Shown piece after piece: positions 1 to 5,468 of a DNA stretch of 7,681 nt. Made by a program: the position numbers and the translations under genes. The stretch is taken from assembly GCA_036732565.1 (NCBI GenBank), contig DAINCF010000345.1, positions 1 to 7,681 of the forward strand, in the 5' to 3' direction. This DNA is from JAIVJN01 sp036732565. Its GTDB lineage: Bacteria > Acidobacteriota > Vicinamibacteria > Vicinamibacterales > UBA2999. Position 1 is the first letter of the stretch. Each line of letters begins with the position of its first letter. Below the pieces are notes generated by a model, which searched no databases, was not told the origin of the DNA, and saw nothing but the letters and a program-made list of their open reading frames with translations.

Positions 1-1076
1 ATCCGCGGACGTCCGCGCTCGAAGAGCAGATGTGGGCCGATGCGCACCGACGCGCTGTCGACGTCGAACGTGACACCGGCGCGGCCGGCGGCGGCGACGA
101 GGCGGCCCCAGTTCGGGTCCGCGCCGTGAATGGCGGTCTTGACCAGCGGCGAATTGGCGACGACGCGCGCCGCGGTCCAGGCCTGCTCGTCGGTCTCGGC
201 GCCGACGACCGTGATGGCAACGACCTTGGTCGCCCCTTCCCCGCCGCGGACGATGCCGAGCGCCAGCTCGTGAGCCACCGCTCGCATTGCCTTGACCAGC
301 AGCGGATACATCGTCGTGTCGATCACGACGCCGCTGGCGCCGCTGGCCAGGGCGAACACGCAGTCGTTCGTCGAGCTCTCGCCGTCGACCGTGATGGCGT
401 TGAAGGTGTCACGCGACGCATCGACGAGGGCTTGCTGCAGCATGTCGGACTCGATGTCCGCGTCCGTCGTCAGATACCCGAGCATCGTGGCCATGCGCGG
501 CTCGATCATGCCCGAGCCTTTGGCCATGCCGCCAACCCGGAACAGCCCTGCCGGGGTATCCGCTTCGACGGCGTAGGCCTTGGGGAATGGATCGGTGGTC
601 ATGATGGCGTGCGCGGCCGCCGCGTGGCCCTCGCGCGAGAGCTGCGGGCCCGCCGCGGCGATGCCGCGGGCGACGGCGTCCATCTTCAAGTTGACGCCGA
701 TGACGCCGGTCGACGCCACCAGCACGTGCTCGACGTCGCAGCCGATCTGCGACGCGGCGAGCTGCGCCATGCCGCGCGCATCCTCGAGCCCCTGCGGGCC
801 GGTACAGGCGTTGGCGCAGCCGCTGTTGGTGACAATGACGCGGGCGAGGCCGTTCGTGGCGTCGAGATGGGCCTTCGAGACCAGCAGCGGCGCCGCCTTC
901 GCTTGATTGGTGGTGAAGATCGCCGCGGCGCTCGAGACGTGCTCCGCGGCCAGCAGCGCGAGATCGGGCTTGCCGTTGGCTTTGATGCCGCAGGCGACAC
1001 CCGCGGCGTGGAAGCCGAGCGGAGCGGTCACGCCGCCTTCAACGGCGCTGATCTCTGCGTCGACGAAGACGTCCAT
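1..1076 (-). CDS. argJ: Glutamate N-acetyltransferase / ornithine acetyltransferase ArgJ (partial, C-terminus off the left edge)
   Basis: ArgJ moves the acetyl group from N-acetylornithine to glutamate, releasing ornithine and recycling the acetyl group; some members also use acetyl-CoA. The 358 codons seen are open throughout. The family usually has about 390-410 residues, so roughly 40-50 C-terminal residues are missing. Family marks are the N-terminal VTAPLGFHAAGVACGIK (16-32), an oxyanion-type STGVIG (122-127), KGSGMI (186-191) and the self-cleavage site MATML, where the proenzyme is expected to split between A196 and T197, leaving T197 as the nucleophile of the beta chain. GADPNWGR (318-325) is also typical. 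The ATG lies 1 base after the stop of the acetyltransferase gene, so translation is probably coupled; no strong ribosome binding site is visible. As the cluster has its own acetylglutamate synthase, this ArgJ may be monofunctional, but the sequence read here cannot decide that. The family call is very secure. Confidence 0.96.
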   Translation of the reverse strand, partial: MDVFVDAEISAVEGGVTAPLGFHAAGVACGIKANGKPDLALLAAEHVSSAAAIFTTNQAKAAPLLVSKAHLDATNGLARVIVTNSGCANACTGPQGLEDARGMAQLAASQIGCDVEHVLVASTGVIGVNLKMDAVARGIAAAGPQLSREGHAAAAHAIMTTDPFPKAYAVEADTPAGLFRVGGMAKGSGMIEPRMATMLGYLTTDADIESDMLQQALVDASRDTFNAITVDGESSTNDCVFALASGASGVVIDTTMYPLLVKAMRAVAHELALGIVRGGEGATKVVAITVVGAETDEQAWTAARVVANSPLVKTAIHGADPNWGRLVAAAGRAGVTFDVDSASVRIGPHLLFERGRPR

Positions 1077-1077
1077 C

Positions 1078-1665
1078 TCAGGCCCCGGCGGCCGCGGGCT
1101 CGTGAGCGGCGGCCGGCGTGGCTCGCCTCAAGTGCGAGAGCGGCAGAACCACCGCGTGCTGACCGCAGCGACGGAACAGGCTGCAGGTGCTGCAATCGTG
1201 CGCGATCTTCTCGGGTACCCAGGTGTGCGGCACGATCGAGAAGCCCTGGTGCACGAAGTAGCCGGGCTCGTGCGTGAACGCGCAGAGTCGCTCGTAACCC
1301 GCGAGCCGAGCCTGATGCTGGAGCTCGTCGACCATGCGGCGGCCGATGCCCAGGCCGCGCGCGCCGCGATCGACCACGAGCGAGCGCACCTCGGCGACCG
1401 TCGGGCTCAACGGCGCGAGCTCCGCGCAGCCGACGATGCGGCGGCCACGGACCGCGACGACGAAGCGCGGTGCGTGGACCTCGAGCTCCCCCAGATGGCG
1501 CGGCAACAGCCGGCCTTCTTCGAGGTGTGTGGTGATCAACGCGTGCAGCGCCGGGGCCTCCGAAGCGGTCGCCGTGCGCAGCGTGACGGCGGCAGGCGCG
1601 GGTCTCGGACCGGAGCCCGAGCCTCGACCAACCTTGCGCGTTGAGGTCATCACCTGCGTGTTCAT
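1078..1665 (-). CDS. argA: Stand-alone GNAT-type amino-acid N-acetyltransferase, probable N-acetylglutamate synthase
   Basis: This is probably the first enzyme of the pathway, making N-acetylglutamate from acetyl-CoA and glutamate. The 195-residue protein is a single GNAT domain (about 27-176). It has the acetyl-CoA pyrophosphate loop RGLGIG (103-108) after the beta strand VAEVRSLVV (90-98), and GYFVHQGF (135-142) near the end of the fold. It lacks the amino-acid-kinase domain of the long E. coli-type ArgA, so it matches the short acetylglutamate synthases. The tail WVPEKIAHDC-STC-SLFRRC (149-167) carries a C-x2-C-x5-C pattern like that remembered from these short enzymes. Residues 7-26 and 180-195 look disordered (Gly/Pro/Ala-rich). 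The ATG overlaps the argD stop as ATGA and has GGAAGGA 5 bases upstream, which fixes the start; a second in-frame ATG lies at 1650. The position between argD and argJ supports an arginine role. The GNAT fold is certain, and the substrate is inferred from motif and context. Confidence 0.88.
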   Translation of the reverse strand: MNTQVMTSTRKVGRGSGSGPRPAPAAVTLRTATASEAPALHALITTHLEEGRLLPRHLGELEVHAPRFVVAVRGRRIVGCAELAPLSPTVAEVRSLVVDRGARGLGIGRRMVDELQHQARLAGYERLCAFTHEPGYFVHQGFSIVPHTWVPEKIAHDCSTCSLFRRCGQHAVVLPLSHLRRATPAAAHEPAAAGA

Positions 1666-2888
1666 CTCTGTCCTTCCGCCGACGACAAACCGGCCAGCAC
1701 GGTATCCAGAATCGAAACGGCTTCCGCAACTTCCTCGTGCGTCACCGTCAGCGGCGGCAGCAAGCGGACCACCCGCTCCGCTGTCCGATTCACCAGAAGC
1801 CCCGCTTTGAGTGTTCCTTCGATCACCGGCGTGGCGTCGACATTCAATTCGATGCCGCGCATCACGCCCGCGCCACGTACCTCCGCAATCACTGTGTGAC
1901 GACGCGCGAGCGCCGTGAGTTCCGTGTCGAGTCTCGCGCCGATGTCGCGCACGTGATCCAACACGCCGCCGTCCATCAACTGACTCAGAACGTAGAGTCC
2001 TGCTCTCGTCGACAGCAGGTTGCCGCCGTAGGTGCTGCCGTGATCGCCCGCGAAGATCTCCGCCGCGACGGTCTCCGACACCAGCGCCGCGCCAATCGGC
2101 ACGCCCGACCCGAGCGCCTTGCCGACTGAGACGAGATCGGGCGTCAAGCCGAGCGCCGGGAAGTAGAACGGTGACCCCGTGCGACCGAGACCGCATTGCA
2201 CTTCGTCGGCGATCAACAGCGTGCCGGTGCGCGCGCAGACCCGTTCGATCGCCGCCGCGAACGCCGGTGGCAACGGCCGCACACCGCCCTCGCCCTGAAT
2301 CGGCTCGGCGATGATCGCCGCCGTGCGATCGGTGACCGCGGCTTCGAGCGCCGCGGGATCCGAGGGCGAGACGAAGGTGACACCGGGTACGAGAGGCGCG
2401 AACGGATCGCGATAGTGCGCGTTGGCCGTCACCGACAGCGCGCCCATCGTCCGTCCCGAGAATCCGTGCTCGAGCGCGACGTACTCCGTCCGTTGCCGTT
2501 CGTTCTTCGAGTACCAATAGCGACGCGCGAACTTCAGGCAGGCTTCGACGGCCTCAGTGCCGCTGTTGCAGAAGAAGGTGCGCTGCAACCCGGAGAGCTC
2601 CGCCAGCTTCGCCGCGAGCTGCCCCTGCAGCGGGTGGAAGTACAGGTTCGACGTCTGGATCAGTGTGTTCGCTTGATCGGCGATCGCCGCGGCCAATCCC
2701 GGATGGCCATGGCCCAGTACGACGACACCGATACCGGACACGAAGTCCAAATACGCGCGACCGGTATCGTCGAACAGACGCGCGCCCTCGCCGCGGACGA
2801 AGACCACCGGCTGGCGGCGGTAGGTCTGCAGGACGTGCCGTGCCTCGAGGGCCTGTACTGATTCTGTCGTCGTGGTCGTCGAAGTCAT
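1662..2888 (-). CDS. argD: Acetylornithine aminotransferase ArgD (class III PLP aminotransferase)
   Basis: ArgD transfers an amino group from glutamate to N-acetylglutamate semialdehyde, giving N-acetylornithine; relatives also act on the succinylated intermediate of lysine synthesis. The protein has 408 residues, normal for the family (about 390-410). Visible marks: cofactor phosphate loop NSGTEA (108-113), HGFSGRTMGAL (141-151), EPIQGEGG (195-202), ADEVQCGLGRTG (227-238) with D228 for the PLP ring nitrogen, SVGKALGSGVPIGA (254-267) with K257 as the Schiff-base lysine, and STYGGN (285-290). The FSGRTMG version recalls ArgD/LysJ enzymes of the Thermus type, but the neighbours are all arginine genes and no LysW-like gene is present. 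The ATG at 2888 is preferred because AAGAG sits 5 bases upstream. A GTG at 2894 would add two residues but would overlap that site. The start follows the argB stop by 9 bases. A short threonine-rich leader (residues 2-8) precedes the fold. Confidence 0.96.
   Translation of the reverse strand: MTSTTTTTESVQALEARHVLQTYRRQPVVFVRGEGARLFDDTGRAYLDFVSGIGVVVLGHGHPGLAAAIADQANTLIQTSNLYFHPLQGQLAAKLAELSGLQRTFFCNSGTEAVEACLKFARRYWYSKNERQRTEYVALEHGFSGRTMGALSVTANAHYRDPFAPLVPGVTFVSPSDPAALEAAVTDRTAAIIAEPIQGEGGVRPLPPAFAAAIERVCARTGTLLIADEVQCGLGRTGSPFYFPALGLTPDLVSVGKALGSGVPIGAALVSETVAAEIFAGDHGSTYGGNLLSTRAGLYVLSQLMDGGVLDHVRDIGARLDTELTALARRHTVIAEVRGAGVMRGIELNVDATPVIEGTLKAGLLVNRTAERVVRLLPPLTVTHEEVAEAVSILDTVLAGLSSAEGQR
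1671..1677 (-). promoter_or_regulatory. Ribosome binding site of the GNAT acetyltransferase gene
   Basis: GGAAGGA on the minus strand ends 5 bases before the ATG at 1665. It lies inside the last codons of argD. It decides the start over the internal ATG at 1650 and shows that this gene can be initiated independently as well as by coupling through the ATGA overlap. Confidence 0.7.
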
Positions 2889-2897
2889 GGTCACTCT

Positions 2898-3776
2898 TCA
2901 ATTCACGCGCGTGAACGCGGTCGCGCGCGTCGGGCCGCCCGCTACCAACGCCGCCAATGCCGCCGGGTCGCGCCCGCTCGCGATGAGGACGTCCTGAACG
3001 CCGGCCTTCCGCGCCGCGACACAGGCGGCCAACTTCGCGACCATGCCGGCGCTGGCGGTGCCGGCGGTGACGAGCCTGGCGACGGCGCTCCGTTGCAGCG
3101 AGGGAATCGTGATTCCTTGATCGTCCAGCACGCCCGCCGTGCCTCCGGCGATCACGAGCCGCAGCGCGCCAACCCGGCCGGCCAGGCTCGCCGCCAGCGT
3201 ATCGGCGTTGACGTTGAACAACTGTCCGTTCCGCGACGCCCCGATGCACGCGATGACCGGCACGAACCGCTCGCGCAGCATCGACGTCAGCAGCGTCGGC
3301 GGCGGTGCGTCGATCGGCTGACCGACCAGGCCGAGGTTGACCAGCGCACCCGACGCCGCGCGATGCGGTCTCGCTTGCTTGACCGGACTCACACCCGCAT
3401 CGGCGCCCGTGAGACCGACCGCACGTCCGCCGGCGGCGTTGATCGCCGCCACGAAGCGGGTGTTGACCGTTCCGGCCAGCACGGACACGACCACCTGCAA
3501 CGTGGCTTCGTCGGTCACGCGCAAGCCATCGACCTGCTGCTTCGGGATGCCCGAGGCCGCCAACGCCTGATCGATTTCGCGCCCGCCGCCGTGGACGAGC
3601 ACGAGCGGCATGAAACGCGCGACCTTCGCCAGCGCGCGCGCCAGCTTCGCCAGCTCCGACTCGTTCTCGAGCAGCTCACCACCCAGCTTCAGCACGGTCG
3701 GCGCCGGCGAGAGACGCTTAGTGACGACTTCCGATCGCGGCCGTGCCTTGACGGCGCTGCTCGTTCGGCCGCTCAC
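2898..3776 (-). CDS. argB: Acetylglutamate kinase ArgB (E. coli-like short type)
   Basis: ArgB phosphorylates N-acetylglutamate with ATP, the usual committed and often feedback-controlled step. The 292-residue protein has the amino-acid-kinase fold after a roughly 26-residue Arg/Ser-rich N-terminal extension. Catalytic features by alignment with E. coli ArgB from memory: K30 in VLKLGG (28-33), VHGGGREID (61-69), R86 in GLRVTDE (84-90), NVNAD (188-192) with D192, and K248 in GMVAKLA (244-250). The C-terminal end resembles the E. coli ending. The long arginine-binding helix and C-terminal signature of arginine-inhibited hexameric enzymes were not seen, so feedback inhibition is doubtful. Odd point: the usual S/T-D-V triplet before GVLD is replaced by GGT at 211-213. 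The start is GTG, sharing GTGA with the argC stop; no Met occurs nearby in frame, and the next plausible start (GTG at codon 28) would cut into the first beta strand. Confidence 0.95.
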   Translation of the reverse strand: MSGRTSSAVKARPRSEVVTKRLSPAPTVLKLGGELLENESELAKLARALAKVARFMPLVLVHGGGREIDQALAASGIPKQQVDGLRVTDEATLQVVVSVLAGTVNTRFVAAINAAGGRAVGLTGADAGVSPVKQARPHRAASGALVNLGLVGQPIDAPPPTLLTSMLRERFVPVIACIGASRNGQLFNVNADTLAASLAGRVGALRLVIAGGTAGVLDDQGITIPSLQRSAVARLVTAGTASAGMVAKLAACVAARKAGVQDVLIASGRDPAALAALVAGGPTRATAFTRVN

Positions 3777-4810
3777 AGCAGACCCGCCGTCTCGTCGAAC
3801 CCGTGCGCGACGTTGAAGTTCTGCACGGCCGAGCCCGCCGCGCCCTTGAGCAGGTTATCGATCACGGACACCAGCACGAGCCGTCCAGACGCCTGATCCA
3901 GCCTCCAACCGACGTCGCAGAAGTTCGACCACACGACGTGCTTGATTTCCGGCAGGTCGGTGCCGGTCACACGCACGAACGGCGCAGTGCGGTAGGCGTG
4001 TTCGAACGCGGCCGCAATCTTCGCGTCCGTGGTGCCCGGCGCCACGCGCACATACGCGGTCGAAAGAATGCCGCGATCGAGCGGCACGAGATGCGGCACG
4101 AACGTCACGCCGCGGCCGAGCGCTTGCTCCATTTCCGGGGTGTGCCGGTGGCTGAACGCGCCGTACGCCGAGACGCTGCCATGGTTCTCGGAGAAATGCG
4201 TCCGCTCCGACGGGTTCTTGCCGGCGCCCGAGATGCCCGACTTCGCGTCGACGACGACGTCAGCGCCGGGCAGCAAGAGGCCCGCGCGGGCGATGGGAAG
4301 GACCGCGAGGAGCGCCGCCGTTGGATAGCAGCCCGGGTTCGAGATCAGCCGCGCCGTGCGGATCGCCTCGGCCTCGAACTCCGTGAGTCCGTACGCCACC
4401 CCATCCGGGAACGTGGTCGTCGCCGCATACCAGCGGGCACGCGCGGTCTCGTCCCGCAGGCGGAAGGCACCCGATAGGTCGATTACCCGCAGGCCGGCAT
4501 CCAGAAACTTCAAACCGATCTCCGCCGAGGCTGCCTCAGGCAACGCGAGGAATACCACGTCGGCCGACCCGGTGACCGCGTCGACGTCCAGCGGGCGGAT
4601 TTCGCCCTCCCAGACCCGCGCCAGGGCAGGCAGGCGCCGGGGCGTACTGGACGCCTGGGAAGCCGTCGCAACGGTCAGGCGCGCACGCGGGTGACGCGCC
4701 AACAGCCGGACCAACTCCTGACCGGCATAGCCGGTCGCGCCGGCGATGGCCACGCGTGGAGTGGCGGTCTGGCCCGTCACGGCCTGTTGTTCGAGCGGTT
4801 CAACGTGCAT
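3773..4810 (-). CDS. argC: N-acetyl-gamma-glutamyl-phosphate reductase ArgC
   Basis: ArgC reduces N-acetylglutamyl phosphate with NADPH to the semialdehyde used by ArgD. Its 345 residues are normal for the type 1 family. The NADP-binding loop is VAIAGATGYAGQELVRLL (20-37). The catalytic cysteine is C161 in SNPGCYPT (157-164), and the conserved histidine motif is HRHTPEM (221-227). AKSGISGAGK (189-198) and the closing NLLKGAAGSAVQN (319-331) are also typical. Nineteen residues precede the fold. The ATG at 4810 is the first gene position of the left operon; only a weak purine-rich GAGAG sits upstream. The two in-frame stops at 4853-4855 and 4817-4819 exclude a longer protein. The gene follows a sigma-70-like promoter covered by candidate ARG boxes, so arginine repression through the divergent argR product is expected. 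Confidence 0.97.
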   Translation of the reverse strand: MHVEPLEQQAVTGQTATPRVAIAGATGYAGQELVRLLARHPRARLTVATASQASSTPRRLPALARVWEGEIRPLDVDAVTGSADVVFLALPEAASAEIGLKFLDAGLRVIDLSGAFRLRDETARARWYAATTTFPDGVAYGLTEFEAEAIRTARLISNPGCYPTAALLAVLPIARAGLLLPGADVVVDAKSGISGAGKNPSERTHFSENHGSVSAYGAFSHRHTPEMEQALGRGVTFVPHLVPLDRGILSTAYVRVAPGTTDAKIAAAFEHAYRTAPFVRVTGTDLPEIKHVVWSNFCDVGWRLDQASGRLVLVSVIDNLLKGAAGSAVQNFNVAHGFDETAGLL

Positions 4811-4825
4811 GAGCTCTCAGTCCCG

Positions 4826-4859
4826 CGAAAACTTATGCGGTGGAAAGAATACTTATACA
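4826..4859. promoter_or_regulatory. Candidate ArgR operator of argC: two ARG boxes 20 bases apart
   Basis: The family consensus is TGAAT-N4-ATTCA. Read on the minus strand, the box at 4859-4846 is TGTAT-AAGT-ATTCT (8 of 10 fixed positions) and covers the argC -10. A weaker box at 4839-4826, CGCAT-AAGT-TTTCG (6 of 10), lies 20 bases further on, in the predicted leader. Paired 18-base boxes separated by 2-3 bases are the usual ArgR hexamer target, and this spacing fits. Binding would block RNA polymerase at argC. Confidence 0.55.
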
Positions 4860-4881
4860 TGTATTTTCTCGGCCATGTCAA
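4852..4881 (-). promoter_or_regulatory. Promoter of the argC-argB-argD-NAGS-argJ operon
   Basis: On the minus strand a perfect -35 TTGACA (4881-4876) is followed after 18 bases by the -10 TATAAG (4857-4852, five of six matches to TATAAT). Transcription would begin near 4845, giving a leader of about 35 bases before the argC ATG. The -10 lies within a candidate ARG box. The region is clearly more AT-rich than the coding DNA around it. The call rests on sequence match alone. Confidence 0.65.
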
Positions 4882-4889
4882 TCCTCCTG

Positions 4890-4903
4890 TGGATGACAAT
4901 TCA
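4890..4903. promoter_or_regulatory. Candidate ARG box over the argR -35
   Basis: TGGAT-GACA-ATTCA matches 9 of the 10 fixed positions of the ARG box consensus and contains the argR -35 ATGACA. It starts 23 bases before the next box, slightly more than the usual 20-21, so it may be a separate or extra ArgR contact. Confidence 0.5.
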
Positions 4904-4920
4904 GCGACGTCATGTATACT
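4893..4920 (+). promoter_or_regulatory. Promoter of argR (and probably argG-argH)
   Basis: ATGACA (4893-4898, five of six matches to TTGACA) is followed after 16 bases by TATACT (4915-4920, five of six matches to TATAAT). The predicted start point near 4927 leaves only about 15 leader bases before the argR ATG at 4942. The -35 elements of this promoter and the argC promoter are 11 bases apart, back to back. Confidence 0.55.
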
Positions 4921-4946
4921 GATTCAGATCTACGCATACTTATGAA
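4913..4946. promoter_or_regulatory. Candidate ArgR operator of argR: two ARG boxes 20 bases apart
   Basis: TGTAT-ACTG-ATTCA (4913-4926) matches 9 of 10 consensus positions and covers the argR -10. A weaker box, CGCAT-ACTT-ATGAA (4933-4946, 6 of 10), begins 20 bases later and overlaps the argR start codon. The arrangement mirrors that at argC and predicts autorepression. Confidence 0.55.
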
Positions 4947-5400
4947 GCCACGCCGGCTGTCAGCCATTCTCGACGTCGTCGAGCACGAAGCGGTGCGTAG
5001 CCAGGAACAGCTACGGCAGCGGCTGTCTCTCCGCGGCTTCACCGTCACGCAGGCGACACTCTCCCGCGATATCAAGGAGCTGGGTCTCGTCAAACGGTCG
5101 GCTGACGGCGCCTACCAGCCCGCCGGCCTGGAGATGGAGCCTCAGGCGACCGCTGTCGCGACGCTCGCCCGCGCGTTGGCCGAGTACCTCCTGGGCATCG
5201 AGACTTCCCAGCAATTGCTCGTCGTCAAGACCGGTCCCGGGCAGGCGCAGCTGCTGGCGATTGCCATCGATCGCGCCCGGCTCAAGGGCGTGGTCGGCAC
5301 CATCGCCGGCGACGATACGATTCTGGTCATCTGTCGCGATGAGGCCGCCGCGACAGAGGCGCGCGGCCGGCTCGAGACCCTCGCGGGAGTCTCACGGTAG
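4942..5400 (+). CDS. argR: Arginine repressor ArgR
   Basis: ArgR is the arginine-sensing transcription factor of the regulon, normally a hexamer that binds paired ARG boxes when loaded with arginine. The 152-residue protein has the usual two domains. The N-terminal winged helix-turn-helix (about 1-60) has the recognition helix TQATLSRDIKELGLVK (36-51). The C-terminal oligomerisation and arginine-binding domain (about 68-150) has TGPGQAQLLAIAID (97-110) and GTIAGDDTI (119-127), whose D124-D125 pair is the expected arginine contact. The start at 4942 gives the normal family N-terminus. An in-frame ATG at 4912 would add ten unrelated residues and lies upstream of the predicted transcription start. 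No Shine-Dalgarno sequence precedes the ATG. The gene is divergent from argC and heads the argG-argH side. Confidence 0.96.
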   Translation: MKPRRLSAILDVVEHEAVRSQEQLRQRLSLRGFTVTQATLSRDIKELGLVKRSADGAYQPAGLEMEPQATAVATLARALAEYLLGIETSQQLLVVKTGPGQAQLLAIAIDRARLKGVVGTIAGDDTILVICRDEAAATEARGRLETLAGVSR

Positions 5401-5468
5401 AGGCGGGTCTTCGGCCTTTCGCATAGTGCTTCGGCCAGGCGCGGTCGGACTCGCTCGAGGAGAACTGC
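5401..5468 (+). other. argR-argG spacer
   Basis: This 68-base gap shows no convincing promoter, ARG box or terminator. It contains a direct repeat CTTCGGCC (5409-5416 and 5429-5436) and the argG ribosome binding site. Read-through from argR to argG is the simplest reading. Confidence 0.5.
5457..5462 (+). promoter_or_regulatory. Strong ribosome binding site of argG
   Basis: GAGGAG ends 6 bases before the argG ATG at 5469. It is the strongest Shine-Dalgarno match of the genes on this strand, in contrast to argR, which has none. This would favour much more ArgG than ArgR from a shared transcript. Confidence 0.75.

Larger units (their letters stand above)
4828..4944. repeat. Imperfect inverted repeat spanning the argC-argR control region
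   Basis: The arms are 4828-4861 and 4911-4944, with a 49-base centre. Reading the left arm on the minus strand and the right arm on the plus strand, 21 of 34 positions agree. The agreement includes three exact blocks at identical spacing: CATGTATA, ATTC and CGCATA. The blocks coincide with the -10 elements and ARG boxes, so each promoter carries the same module pointing outward. Confidence 0.6.

Noticed and set aside
30..1277. Long open frame on the plus strand (415 codons)
   Set aside because: It lies antisense to argJ and the GNAT gene, is Arg/Gly/Ala-rich with no recognisable motif, and reflects GC-rich codon use in the real minus-strand genes.
1666..2517. Upstream extension of the GNAT frame into argD
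   Set aside because: The frame stays open by GC bias, but this part is an off-frame reading of argD. The ATG at 1665 has a ribosome site and gives a normal GNAT length.
2889..2894. GTG start for argD two codons upstream
   Set aside because: It would leave no spacing from AAGAG, while the ATG at 2888 has it at 5 bases. The alternative changes only two residues.
4855..4864. Perfect 10-base palindrome ATACATGTAT
   Set aside because: It overlaps the argC -10 and ARG box, which already explain these bases. Its centre does not match the box centre, so no separate site is claimed.
4912..4941. Earlier in-frame ATG for argR
   Set aside because: It would add ten residues not seen in ArgR proteins, and the region holds the predicted -10 and an ARG box.
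5401..5417. Possible terminator after argR (AGGC and GCCT around a TTCG-containing loop)
   Set aside because: The stem is only four base pairs and no T-run follows, so it is not convincing as an intrinsic terminator.
5409..5436. Direct repeat of CTTCGGCC in the argR-argG gap
   Set aside because: Eight bases in GC-rich DNA can occur by chance. It does not resemble an ARG box or a known site.
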